Of a stretch of DNA of 64,000 bases, positions 12,801 through 24,179 are shown piece by piece. The notes under the pieces are model-generated. The model was not told the DNA's origin, ran no database searches, and worked only from the letters and a program-made list of their open reading frames with translations. Origin of the DNA: Bretschneidera sinensis. Taxonomy: Eukaryota > Streptophyta > Magnoliopsida > Brassicales > Akaniaceae. Position numbers and translations under genes: made by a program. The DNA lies in assembly GCA_023935145.1 (NCBI GenBank), contig CM043698.1, forward strand, positions 78,667,001-78,731,000. Reading direction: 5' to 3'. Within the stretch, counting starts at the first letter, position 1. The number at the start of each line of letters is the position of its first letter.

Positions 12801-13829
12801 TACTATCAAATATGTTATTTTATAAAAAATAATATGTAAAAGTGACTTTAAAATATACTAACTTAATCTTAGTAATACAATCAAACTTAGATATTAGTAC
12901 CATAAAATCAAATTTCTTATTCATCATACAAATTACGCAACCTAAGCACAAAAAATGTAGAGGTGACTCAATTTATTCTTAACAGAAAAAGAAAAAGAAC
13001 AATGGTTGAATAGGCATACATGAGACCTTGGAGGTGTTGTTCAGCCGATAGAGCAAACCAAGCCAAGTTCGAAGCCGAGGCCCACCTCTCAACAGCTTCC
13101 TCCCCAAAACCACAAGCCGCCATATTCTTGCCCAACCAAAGAAGCTCAGCCGCCAACTTCTCAGCCGAAATCCCAGACCAGTTCACCTCCTCTCTCCCCC
13201 CCCCCCCCCCAACCCGGGTCCACACCCCATCTCCAACCGACCTCACCACCAAAAACCGGTTCAAAGGAAACTTCACGGTTCCAGCCCCTAAACCGCCATT
13301 GTCAACCCGGTCAAGCCCCAATCTCACGACGGCGGCTTCAAGCTGGCTAAGAGTCCTCGAAAACGCCACTGATAAAACCGTACTGTTGACCTCCCGTAAG
13401 GCAACGGCATATTCCCAATGGTTCTCATCTATAAGCCTCTCCGCTAAAGATCGAACAACTTCGTACTTCCTGGAGCTAACAGGAATATCGTTAACGATGG
13501 AGAGTAACTGCGAAAGTCCTCGAGCGATACCTGAGTGTCCGCCACCGCCGCCACTGCATGCGGGAACGTAAGAATCGCGTTTATAATTAGGAGGCTTAAT
13601 TAAGGTGTAAACATCGGGATTATTAGGGCATAGAGAAGGGAAAAAGGAAAGAAGTTGACGTAAAAGAAAAGAGAAAAGAAGAGATTAGAACATAACGGAT
13701 GATTTCGAGGGGCTTGTATTTTTCGGTTAAGTTTAGGAGGGATTTATCGGCGCAGATAAATATGGACGTTATTACGTTACGAAGAAGCAAAGGGGATACT
13801 CTAGCGCGCGAGCTTTCCATCATGCCCAT
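9810..13829 (-). pseudogene. Plant protein of unknown function, two exons, frameshifted and with doubtful splicing
   Basis: Exon 1 runs on the minus strand from about 13829 (MESSRARVSPLL, Met at 13820) to about 13020; exon 2 is about 10140 to 9810 (TFLFKQAKEMGLEEI to TASRKL, stop at 9810-9812). Together they match a plant-only family of uncharacterised proteins. Visible traits are an N-terminal hydrophobic stretch after EIIRYVLIS, the segment PVSSRKYEVVRSLAERL, a Gly-rich loop over a poly-C run near 13196-13207, and an acidic second exon ending near PSSDWPNLHASY. Two lesions: near 13660-13690 the frame changes by one base in a polypyrimidine run, so the first frame stops early and the conserved LRQLLSFFPSL continues in another; and no AG occurs in the roughly 70 bases before exon 2, although a donor GTATGC is plausible at 13018-13019. 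The roughly 2.9-kb intron carries a hAT element. It is either a recent pseudogene or an intact gene with assembly errors. Confidence 0.6.
11321..12357. mobile_element. Non-autonomous hAT transposon in the intron of the 9.8-13.8 kb gene
   Basis: The 1,037-bp element begins TAGGGATGAGCAT and ends ATGCTCACCTCTA, imperfect terminal inverted repeats of hAT type. It is flanked by a perfect 8-bp target duplication GTTTATAC at 11313-11320 and 12358-12365, the length expected for hAT. Both subterminal regions are rich in GGTTGGGTTG / CAACCCGACCC motifs in inverted orientation (about 11370-11510 and 12190-12340). The centre is AT-rich with no transposase frame, so it would need a transposase supplied in trans. 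Confidence 0.85.
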
Positions 13830-14226
13830 TTCGGTTCTTTTTTTCTTTTTTTCTCTCTTTTCTATCGGATTGTCTTTCAGGTTAGTGTTTGTAAGGAAAG
13901 AAATATATATATGACTCGTACAAAGGAAATTGAGAAATGGTTGTGCAACACCAGTAATTAAGAAAAATCTTCACCAAAAAAATACGTAGTAGTTAAGAAA
14001 ATTTATTATGAGGACAAATTAAGGTCTCGTTTTGGACCATAGAAATGATGTGGTCCTGGGACAACAGCCGCTACATGGGCGAGCTTTCCCTCTTTTATAG
14101 AATTGTTTTACTTCGTTTTGACAAGAGGACTTTCTGGAGTAACAAAATGTAATGAACAGTAAAAATAGAAAGTAATTAAAAAAATAAACAAAAGAAATGG
14201 TGGTAGTTGTACAGCTTATCTGTAAT
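13830..14226. other. Intergenic stretch upstream of the 13.8-kb gene
   Basis: This AT-rich interval lies between the start of the minus-strand gene and the left edge of the CACTA-like element. The promoter of that gene would lie here, but no motif beyond a weak ATATATATGAC (13905-13915) is visible. Positions 14199-14226 (GGTGGTAGTTGTAC...TGTAAT) repeat at about 18467-18493. Confidence 0.4.
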
Positions 14227-14844
14227 CACAACAATATACGTGGCAGACACCAGAGCTTTTTTATCATATTGGTGTTTTAAAGTGTCGCAATATGCGATAC
14301 AGACACTTACGGTAAATATCAGATAAAGCACCGGTATGTGTGATATCGTAATGTCAATACCAGCGCTTAAAGTAAGTGCCGCAATATGTATTTTTTGTGG
14401 CGCTTTGAAGCGCCGCTATATTACGACGCTTAGAGGCTCCATAAAATTATGTATCTTGCGGCACTTTGAAGTGCCGCAATATAGTGGTGCTTCCAAGCGT
14501 CGCAATATAATGGCACTTTAAATCGCCGCAATACACTAGATATTGACAATTTTTGTGGCACTTTAAAGCGCCATAATACATCTGGCTTATGTTTTTACAC
14601 TATTTTGGGTTTAATATCAACACCTACTATAAAACCCATGTTCTTCAATATATATTATCAAATCTATATAAATTCAAATATTAATACAAAAGTCATTTTA
14701 TTCACACAAAAAACATCCATAATTAACATATAAATTCATACACAATCAAGTAATTGAATGAAGTCTGAAAAATTATTTTACCATTACACTTGAAATCAAA
14801 TATGAGATCCTCCATTAACCAACCGCTACAGTAAAGACTTGAGC

Positions 14845-17547
14845 TCATCCATTTGGGACTGTCAGTTGATCATCGTACTTCGTCGTTATTTCTTGAATCT
14901 GATGCTCATGGTTTTGATTGAGTTCTTCTATTTGTGCTTTCAAATTATGTATATCTTCAGTAAGCTCAATTGTATCCCATATCATTCTTAATTTGAGCCG
15001 AAAATCCATACACGGTTGTGGGAGTAACTCCAAACCCTTGACCTCATACACATCCAGAACTCCCTTCACCCATAAGCTCCGTGAAGACTTCATTTTGTAT
15101 TTGTAAATTGTTGCTAGCATGAAAAGGTCCTGAAGCAGCAACAAGTTCGGCCACACGAGCTTCAACAGTCACCTACAATTACAAAATAACAAAGATAATA
15201 AACAAACTCCCTCGAAGATTGAGTAGCTATTTGCAGCAAAAGTTACATAAAACAAAATGAACAAAAGTTAAGCAATCAGATTTTATAGAAAAACGGGTAG
15301 AATTTCCCCTATTTTTCTATAAAATCTCCTGCAAAAGAAGAACAGAAATACAATCCAAACAAAGTAGCCACAGTTGCAAAGATCTTTTGTTACTATAAAC
15401 AAGCTAAAACAGACAAAACATGACTAAATCACCCCTGACGGGCCTGACCACTTCCATCTATATTGTAGAGTAGGGTACTATCTAGTAACCAATTTCAAAT
15501 AATTGATAAATAATTAACTGGACCCAATGAGGCATACTATTATATCCTACACCAGTCCCACAGGTATGATAGGCAGACTATAGAGAATTCATGAGCACAC
15601 AAATCAAATGCTCAAACTGTCAAACAACAATATGGAACTGATTAAATGAAAATAAAAACCTGAACAAACACGCTAGCAGCAAAATGTCTAAATTTGGGGG
15701 CATCCTGAACATTTCTAATGTAAATGATGGCCCTTAATGAATGGAATATATCTATAAACAGCTCATAATCAGTGTAAGTTCAGTGTTCATATGGGTGAAT
15801 TACAATGTCTCTCTCTTCATGAGAGGAAAGCTGGGCCTTGATAAATGCAAAGCAAATCAGATACTTGAACTCAAGTCCCAGAGTTCAGACAAACTAGAAA
15901 TGAATATACAACGCCTTCATTTGGTTTTGCTTATTTTCAACTTAAAATTATATGCAGGTGCTTTAGTTGATAATGATTTAAGCTGAATTAGTGACAGAGT
16001 AAATGAGTGCTTCAGGTCCTGCATATAGCAAAATAAGTTGAAACAAACAAAGTGATTATCAACTAAAGCACCTGCATATAAATAAAGCTTAACGGGAAAC
16101 AAAATGTAGTAATATTTTATCTGGCAAAGGCAACGTATTTGAGGACACCAATAAAAATGGTCCAAGAATAATTGATATAAGAATTAAAATTCGCTAACTT
16201 CAAGTATTTGAGAACTAGTTTTGTTGAACTTACCACAAATTGTATTGATGCTTCATCAATAAAAGTTCCATCCTTGTATTTATGAGTTTTAGTAAAAAAA
16301 TCTCTACACACCCTGGCTCAGTTCCATGTTTCATCTCCTACCATTTATTAAAAGAGTTCAAACAATGACTCAATACACTACATATCAAATGAAAAATTAG
16401 ATTAATGAAGCAAATCAACTCACATATTCATCCCTTTTTCTAGCAAAACTCTTTGATTCGGTCATGTGAGGAAATTGTTGTCTTTTACATGCTGATGTCC
16501 CTATCGTAGAATATTTCTACAACAACCAAAAACCAATTGACTAATAAATCATTAAAAGAAAATAGAAACAATGAGAATTCAAATGAACATAATTATGAAA
16601 AAAACAACCTCACTCTACTCAGAAAACCAGTAGTTCACAAGTTGTTTCCACTGGTCTTGATATTCTCCTTTCAAAACATTATTACTAAAAACTTTTTGTT
16701 TTATTTTGTTCCTCACGTGGTTCTTTTTAAGCACATACTTGTAGTCCTTCCATTTTTTTTCAATCATCCTCAATAATATTTTGTCGATCGCCTCAATCAT
16801 AGGATAATGAAACTCCCTCTACCACAAAGAAAAGAAATAATACAAATAAGTATTTTTGGTGTTAGGGAGTATATGCATGTACAACAGCACAAAAAAGGGA
16901 AGAAAACCCCAAATTAATTTGTTGTTAATTATCCAAATCAATAAAACAAGGTTTTTTTTGTAGTTAGAATGCACATTCTTCCAATTTGTGTAACCAAGCG
17001 GACAAAAGTTCCCTCTCTTTGCAACTTTACCCAACCAGTTACTTAATATTTGCCCACCTTTTTTCACAGGTTGATTACGTGCATTGAAGTGGACCATAAT
17101 TTTCTCCCCACCTTCCAAGGACCACAATTGTGACATTCGCATGACACGTGTTTGCTTTCTAACCCTCCTTTCAGAATCTATACATTGAAAACATAAATTT
17201 TATAAATAGGATAACACTGTGATATCAAACGAGTTATAAAGAGAATGTCTTATAATACAAAAATTACCAATTATCTCGTATTCTTCATTATCATTGTTTT
17301 GACTTTCTTTAGTTATTGGCCCGGACTCATAATCACTTTGAAAGTCACGATCATCTTCAAGTTGATAGTCATGCTCATGTTCAACAACTTCTTGATGTTG
17401 TGAAGACCCATCTAGAGATTGGTTTGACATAATAGCTCTGATTGAGGGAGGAATATGTTTTGACATAAACATGTTGTTGCAATCTGTAGACATAAAAACA
17501 TAAACATGCTTATATCTTTCAAAAAAATACGTCAAAGAACTATACAC
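14845..17547 (-). pseudogene. Ptta/En/Spm-type (Transposase_24-like) plant transposase, broken
   Basis: Minus-strand pieces in order: an acidic N-terminal part (17547-17250, with IPPSIRAIM and many Asp/Glu); VHFNARNQPVKKGG..LSNWLG (17110-17020) with CPLGYTNWK; MIEKKWKDYKYVLK and WKQLVNYWFSE (16770-16615); MTESKSFARKRDEY (about 16465-16425); FFTKTHKYKDGTFIDEAS (16302-16250); and a C-terminal coiled-coil IHNLKAQIEELNQNHEHQI (14955-14900). This order matches the plant transposase family that accompanies En/Spm elements. Pieces are separated by probable introns plus extra stops and no continuous frame remains, so it is called a pseudogene. Confidence 0.6.
15948..16081. repeat. 134-bp foldback with perfect 27-base inverted arms (MITE-like)
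   Basis: The left arm 15948-15974 starts TTATATGCAGGTGC and the right arm 16055-16081 is its exact 27-base reverse complement. The arms are separated by 80 bases. It sits inside the CACTA transposase region, so it is probably a small nested element. No target duplication was identified. Confidence 0.75.
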
Positions 17548-18382
17548 ATGGGGTTAAAATAGCTATAAATGAGGTGTAGTGCTGCTACTCAATACCATAC
17601 ATGTCGAGAACCGTAAAAATTTTGCTGTGTAGGTGCTACAGCACCAGTACCTGCACAAGGGCTGCAGCACCAGCCCTTGCATTGAGGCTGCTCTTGTGCA
17701 GCAGCCCCTCACAGGTGCTACTGTTCAGTAGCCCCCTCATAGGTGCAAATCACAGAGGTTGCTGTGTAGTAGCCCCCATCATAGGAAAATGGGATTTTAA
17801 GCAATAATAATCACCCAATTAGGAAAGCAACACAAAACCTAAAACCTAGGTCATCATCGACCCTAACAATCACAGTTTATAAAATATATAGGCATAGAGA
17901 AACTAAGAATGATGAATGAGTGAAATATACCTGCGCAAAAATTTTGATGAGAGAAGGACAAAGAAAATGAGGAAGAAAAAACGCGAGCCAGAAGGAGTCG
18001 CTCGAGCAAACCTGGTCGCGCGTAAGAGTTTTAGAAATTACTAAGTATGCGAATCACCAGCTATTTTAACTCTTATTTCAGTGCTTCAAAGCGCCACAAG
18101 AGTTTCTACATATCGCAACGCTTGTAAGTGCTACAATATGCTCGAACCCATCATATTGCGGCGCTTTCAAGCGCCAGAATATGAAATGGGTTTCTGCGTA
18201 TTGCGGCGCTTGGAAGCCCGCAATATGCAATAGGTTTTGCATATTACAACATTTTGAAGCCCCAATATATGTTCTTTGGACATTGCAACGCTTCATGAAA
18301 GCGCCAAAAATGAAGCGTCGGAGGAGGACATACGGCGGCGCATGTATAAAGTGCTGGCAAAACTCATTTTTCTTGTACTGAG

Positions 18383-18600
18383 TGTTTTAATATTCATATT
18401 AGTAATTAGGTTATTGTTGAAGTATTGATGATAGAACTAGTATTTGTTCTTGGGTTTTGTAATGTGGTGGTAGTTGTACTACTTGTTTGTAATGTTTTAA
18501 TATTCATATTAGCAGTTGGGTTATTGTTGAAGAATTGATGATAGAACTGGTGTTTGTTCTTGGGTCATGTAATATGGCCCTATAATGGTTTTACTTTTTA
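18383..18600. repeat. Two tandem copies of a 110-bp repeat
   Basis: GTTTTAATATTCATATTAG occurs at 18383 and 18493, followed in both by GTTATTGTTGAAG.ATTGATGATAGAACT and TTTGTTCTTGGGT. The first unit ends with GTGGTGGTAGTTGTACTACTTGTTTGTAAT. A partial third copy of that end lies on the far side of the CACTA element at 14199-14226. Confidence 0.8.
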
Positions 18601-18905
18601 TGAAATGAAAAGCTTGGTTTGTATATGGTTGTCAATAACACTGGTCTCAATTTTATCAAGCGTCAAATGAAGGTAATACTATGCAAATGGTCCCTCTTTT
18701 GCTCCATCTTGATACAAGCAAACATGAAGCAAGTAAGTGTTAAAAGATGGGTGAATAAATAATTGATAGACGCTTGATTCATTTACAAAAGATAGTTGTC
18801 AACAATTCATAAATATTTGATGAGTATCCACCATGTGGCTGTCAAAAGACTATAACCATGTGCTTCTAACTATGCAATTCTATAATATGCACACAAAAAG
18901 CTAAC

Positions 18906-20246
18906 TATGCCATTAAAAAAATTAATTTTAATCCAATCCATTAAACTATGCTCTATTACAAAATATAAAAATAAAAATAAAAAATAGTTCGCTAGTGTGA
19001 ATCCAACAAACTGACTCATACACCACTACCACTAGTGCTTGTTTGGGTTCCAAATGCATAGCTACTTTGAGATGAGTGCATCCTTGGGAGTCCACACTGT
19101 GGCTGATATATGCTATGCACAACACATTTCATGCTTTAAGTTCTCTAACCTTACATATATACATATGCATATCTATACACATATCCATATAAATACACTA
19201 TACACTATGCACATAACATAAAAAATCAACACCAACACCTAAATTGTCTGGTTGCTATAAGTCCTCCAACTTGAACCCACATGCTCATTGCTTCATTCTT
19301 CAATAAGTCTTTTTCCTTTATTAACAGCACCACCTGCAACTACTCTTCCAATGCCACCACCTGTAGCTCTTTTAGCAGATACCTCACATCCCACCTCCAC
19401 CATCTGTTGCCCCATCTATGCCACCAACAACCCTCCAATAATCACCACTACTACATACTGTTCCCCTCCCAAAACCAATAGAACCTCCCATCTCACTAGA
19501 AAATCCACCAGATGCTTTCTTTCCACCTCCACCACTTATAGCCCACCTTTGCCACCAATGGCCCTCTAATAGTCGAAACCGTGCCATTAAAAAAACTAAT
19601 TTTAATCCAATCCATTAAACTATGCTCTATTACAAACAAACAAAAAAAACAGTTCACTAGTTTGAATCCAACAAACTTGAATCCAACAAACTGACTCAGA
19701 CACCAGTACTACTAGTGCTTGTTTAGGTTCCAATTGCATAGCTACTTTGAGATGAGTGCATCCTTGTGAGTCCACTCTATAGCTGATATATGCTCTGCAC
19801 AACACATTTCATGCTATAAATTCTCTAACCTTACACATATACATATGCATATCTATACACATATCCATATAAATACACTATACACATAACATAACATAAA
19901 AAAAAAAAAAATCAACACCAACACCTAAATTGTCTAGTTGCTATAAGTCCTCCAACTTGAACCCACATGCTCACTGCTTCATTCTTCAATAACTTTTTTT
20001 TCTTTATTAACAGCACTACCTGCAACTACTCTTCCAAAGCCAGCACATGCAACTCCTTTAACAGATACCTCCTATCCCACCTCCACCATTTGTTGCCCCA
20101 TCTATGCCACCAGCAACCCTCCAATAATCACCACTACCACATATTGTTCCCCTCCCAAAACCAATAGAACCCCCCATCTCACTAGAAAAGCCACCAGATG
20201 CTTTCCTCCCACCTCCACCACCTATAGCCCTCTAATAGTCGCAACC
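18906..20246. repeat. Direct tandem duplication of about 673 bp (3' part of the MULE)
   Basis: Positions 18910-19582 and 19583-20246 align throughout, starting CCATTAAAAAAA.TAATTTTAATCC and ending CCCTCTAATAGTCG.AACC, with small differences. Both copies carry a plus-strand C-rich part (about 19320-19570 and 20010-20240) that on the minus strand reads as Gly-rich protein (GGGGKKASGGF, VVGGIDGATDGGGGM), fitting the Gly-rich tail of a MuDR-type transposase. Confidence 0.8.
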
Positions 20247-20559
20247 ACCACCACCAACACCTCCCCTCCCAGAACCACCGACACCTCTCCCAAATCTACC
20301 ACCAATACCCCTCCAGTAGTTATCACTGCCACATACCTTCCATCTTACCAAAAAAATCGGCCACCACCAACACCCTTCCTAACTCTAATAGAAACTCCTC
20401 TCCCTCTAACATCACTAACTCTCATCCCTCTAGTACCACTAACTGCCCTCCTTTTAGTATCACTAACACCCCTCCTAGTCCTATCACCTATTCAGTATAG
20501 TTAGCACCACTATGTGAGGATCCAGCAACATCATGTAAGTTCCCTTTGTTCTTTTGTTT

Positions 20560-23514
20560 TTGCCTCTTTAACAACAAAGTAAACAAATATGAAACAATTG
20601 CACTTAATTTCGTCAACAAGGAAAAAATTGAAAAAAAAAATTTATAAAGATAAGATGTTACCTGTTGGCCTTTCTTCTTATTGACAGGTCCTTTTTGGTA
20701 TATTTTGTTGTTATGTCCAAAATGTCTACAAACTTTAAATGTGGTAGTACAAGACCTCTTCTTGGCAGTGGATGATCGAGGTTCTCACCTTTCTCTCTTT
20801 TTCTATTTTTCTTAAGCCTTCCTAGTAATATTTTTAATGGGGGCTAATATACTATCATCCACACTTGATCGGTTGAAGCCAGCATCAGGTAGTGAGTGTA
20901 TTATCTCACTCCAAGAAGGTCTTCACATAGAAGTATTCATGGCAATAATTTTCAAGATCAGCTCTCCTATAGGTAATACATCTTACTATATGTTTACATG
21001 AGACCCCACTTATGTTTCAATAGTTGCAGCTACATATTCTTGCTCCCAAGTCAACAGTATATGTCTTATCATTGTCCATCACTTAAAACTCTTCACCTCT
21101 AGTTGGGATCAAAGAACACCATCTTGTGGCATATAGAAGTATGTTCAACCATGCTTTGATATTAGGAATAGCCTTACCCTCCTATATGGTACCCATAGCA
21201 TAACTATTCTGCAACCTTGCCATCAACTTAAGCCTAAGCATTCGTAATAGCATTAAGATTGGCATGTTCCTCAATTTTGTGACCTAAACATTGAAGCTCT
21301 CAATGTGATTGTTGGTCAAATCATCACTTTTTGATGCTATATCAAAGATGTCTTGCTTATTTCAATTCTTTATCTACCAACCAACGTCAAGCATCATCCG
21401 AAACTTTTTTCATCTCATTCATAGCAGAAATCTAACTATCTCTGCGGTATGCCTTAACTACTAACCAGAAGTCAGTCCTCAACTCTAAACTTGGGTGATT
21501 AGCTCTGAAGTTGATGTATACATGCCTAGCATAATTCATGTGGTGGGCATGTTGGAAATACTCAACAATAGCAATTTCTAGGCCCTACAAACAATAGAAA
21601 GTTTTTTAGAATGACTTAGAAATAAATCAAATCAAAATGAATCAAACTAACTTAAAAGGATTGAATTACCCTTTGTTTATCTGACATTATGGTCAAATCC
21701 TATCTTTGATATCAGAATGGAGGGACTGAGACAACAGTGCACAAAACCACCTCCAGTTTTCTTTGCATTCTATTTCAACAATAGCAAAAGCCACTGGGAA
21801 TAGACTTTTGTTCCCATCAAGTGCAAAAGCTGATAATAAAATCTGACCATACAGGTCTTTCAAGAAGCACCCATCAAGCCTAAGGAATAGTCTACATCCT
21901 TTTTAAAAATCCAACCTTTAGTGAATGGTAATATATAAATATCCTCTTAAACTTTGGTGGCACACTCAAGTCTATCATTTCATGTACTTATATGTTAACA
22001 ACAGTTCCAGGGTTCCTATCAATTAGTAATTCTACATACTTCCTCAACTTATTGAATGAGCCCATATGATTCCCCTCAACTTCTTCAACAACCCTTTTTT
22101 TTACTTCTATACAATTGGGAACTACTTGTCTCTGCTAAAAATATTTCTAAAGAAACTGCATTCATTGCTTCATAGTTGATGTTTGGGTCACTCTTTAGTT
22201 GTGCATTTAGTTTTCTTGTTATCTATGGCACTCTTACATTCTCATTTTTTGTAACTCTTATACAAATGTGCTCATCATACAAGGTCTTCACCATAAATGT
22301 TGTTTTGTCTAGAGTAACTAGAACATAAATCCTCTATGACAATTTTTGCCCTTACAAACTGCATGTACTCTTCTTGCATCGATTTGGGGCTTATGGAAAT
22401 TATACCCCCTATACACCATAGTCAGCTAACACAACCCTAAAATGCTTGACACCAATGAAAACATTATCATACTGGAAAAAAATGGTTCCATCTTCTTGGG
22501 GCTTAAATGGTACTGCTTCAAACCCCTTATGTTTGCAAAAGATCTAGTTTTAGGTCTTACTCTCTCAACACTTGAATCAATTTCATCGTCAATGCTTATT
22601 CAATCAACAGATTTTTCAAAGCTAACCAAATTTAGATCATGGTCTAATCCCATTATTTCATCACTTAATTCCTCATCATTCTGCTCGTCATATTCATAAT
22701 CTCTCACCCAGTTTAGATCTGAGTCATAGAATTCATAACCAGCATCATTCTAGACTTTCATCCAATCTTGTGCAATGTTCATCCACTTCTACATCATTTT
22801 CATCTAGTCTATGATTAGCTCTTATATTATCATCCCAAACACCTTGGCCAGCTCCTATATTATCATCACCAACACCCTGGTCAACTCTTATATTATCATC
22901 CCTAACAACTTAATCAAATCTTATATTATCATCCCCAACACCCTGGTCATGTCCTATATTATCATCCCCAACACTCTAGTCAGCTCCTATATTATTGTCC
23001 ACTTCTACATTAATGTTGACATCAGTTGGGTTCTCCTCAAAGACTACATTAGTTTGGTTCTCCTCAAACACTACATCAGTTTCATGGTCACCATTGGCAT
23101 TGTCAACACTGTCATGGTTACCATTGGCATTCTCTACACTGTCATGGTCACCATTTCCATTCTCCACACTGTCATGGTCACAATTAGGGTCATCATCCAA
23201 GGCAACAACCTAAAGATTTTCATCCAATTTAAATCCATCCCCTTACCACACCTCCTAGGATTGGGATTATATGATATTAAAGGATTATTATAAGTGACAT
23301 AACCCACATAGAATGCCACAATACCAAAATCTTTAGCATCATTAAATACAACCTTAACATCATCATCACCCAAAATTAACCTACCATTACTTGCTCTGAT
23401 GTCCAACAATGATGATTTGAAATCAAAATTGTTGTAGATGTCATCCAATAGGTGAACATAGTTGTAACAATCTGAATCATCGCGAATGTAGAAAAGTACT
23501 TTGAAATATGAATC
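20560..23514 (-). pseudogene. MuDR/MULE transposase pseudogene
   Basis: On the minus strand an N-terminal domain starts MDSYFKVLFYIRDDSD (23514), followed by an acidic linker of short peptide repeats (23210-22830), then the MULE transposase core around 21905-21700 (GCRLFLRLDGCFLKDLYG, SAFALDGNKSLFPVAF, IVEIECKENWRWF). Next come a region resembling the SWIM zinc finger (about 21060-20980) and a damaged zinc knuckle (VCRHFGHNKIYQKG, about 20735-20695, missing one Cys) before the Gly-rich tail. Stops and frame shifts are scattered through all domains. The order is that of plant MuDR-like transposases. The terminal inverted repeats were not located. Confidence 0.7.
22820..23190 (-). repeat. Short-period coding repeats in the MULE linker
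   Basis: Two arrays lie side by side. At 22820-22990 a 33-base unit around TATTATCATCCCCAACACC repeats six times; on the minus strand it encodes an 11-residue Asp-rich unit. At 23085-23180 a 30-base unit around CATGGTCACCATTGGCATT encodes a 10-residue unit of the type DSVENANGNH. Between them a 27-base unit (VVFEENQTN) occurs twice. The unit lengths are multiples of three, consistent with expansion in a coding sequence. Confidence 0.75.
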
Positions 23515-23535
23515 CATTACAGGACCTAATACAAT

Positions 23536-23890
23536 CAAGAAATATTAAGAAATGCATTCACAGTTTCTTACACGATGAAAAATCCAAAACCCCTAATTAT
23601 TAGCCCTAACTATTTCACCTCTCATCTGCATGCAACAATAACGAAATAAGAAATCCAATTGTAAAAGGAAAAATCGATGAAAATGAGTACACTGGCCTAC
23701 AAAGGTTTTCCTTCAAGAAATATTAAGAAATACATTCACAATTTCTTACACAGTGAAAAACCCAAACCCTCTAGCTGCTATACCCTAACTATTTAACTTC
23801 CCATTTGCGCACAACAATAACGAAATAATAAATTCAAATGTAAAAGGAAAAATCGATGAAAAATGAGTACACTGACCTGCAGAGGTTTTC
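23536..23890. repeat. Tandem direct duplication of about 177 bp
   Basis: AAGAAATATTAAGAAAT.CATTCACA at 23539 recurs at 23716, and the alignment continues through CAACAATAACGAAATAA and AAAAATCGATGAAAA to the end of each unit, with moderate divergence. It lies upstream of the MULE transposase start, in what would be its 5' region. Confidence 0.8.
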
Positions 23891-24179
23891 TTTATGCAAA
23901 TTTTTCTAGCATAAATGTAACGTACAATGAGAAAACCTGCATTCATTTGAATGATTCGAAAAAATTCAATCATAGCAACTTGAATGTTTAGGACTTCGAC
24001 GGTTTCGTTGCAACTGATTTCACTGTGGGTGAAATTAGGGATTTTACTGATAGTACGGTTAGGTTTTACTGATAGTGCGGTAGTGAAAGAGAGAGGAGAG
24101 GAGATAAAACAGGGAGAACAATTTACGGATAGGTTGAAAATAGTTCTTTCTCTACCATCTGACTATTATATATGAGAGC

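Larger units (their letters stand above)
14227..18380 (-). mobile_element. En/Spm (CACTA)-like transposon, degenerate
   Basis: Both ends are packed with a subterminal motif built on GCGGCGCTT..AAGCGCCGCAATAT (about 14270-14590 and 18080-18370), itself an inverted repeat and typical of plant CACTA elements. The right end reads TTTTTCTTGTACTG, one base from the canonical TTTCTTGTAGTG; the left terminus (CACAACAAT) is degraded, so the left limit is inferred. A Transposase_24-like gene lies on the minus strand inside. Flanking DNA on the two sides joins into one copy of a local tandem repeat, supporting these limits. No 3-bp target duplication could be confirmed. Confidence 0.6.

Noticed and set aside
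13020..13571. 183-codon plus-strand open frame
   Set aside because: It is the shadow of exon 1 of the minus-strand gene, which carries the conserved protein; the plus frame is a low-complexity Pro/Ser-rich artefact of GC-rich coding DNA.
22820..23190. CRISPR-like regularly spaced repeats
   Set aside because: Units are contiguous, diverged and multiples of three inside a plant transposase reading frame; there are no unique spacers.
22811..23293. 160-codon plus-strand frame
   Set aside because: It is the antisense of the MULE linker; its openness follows from the tandem repeats.
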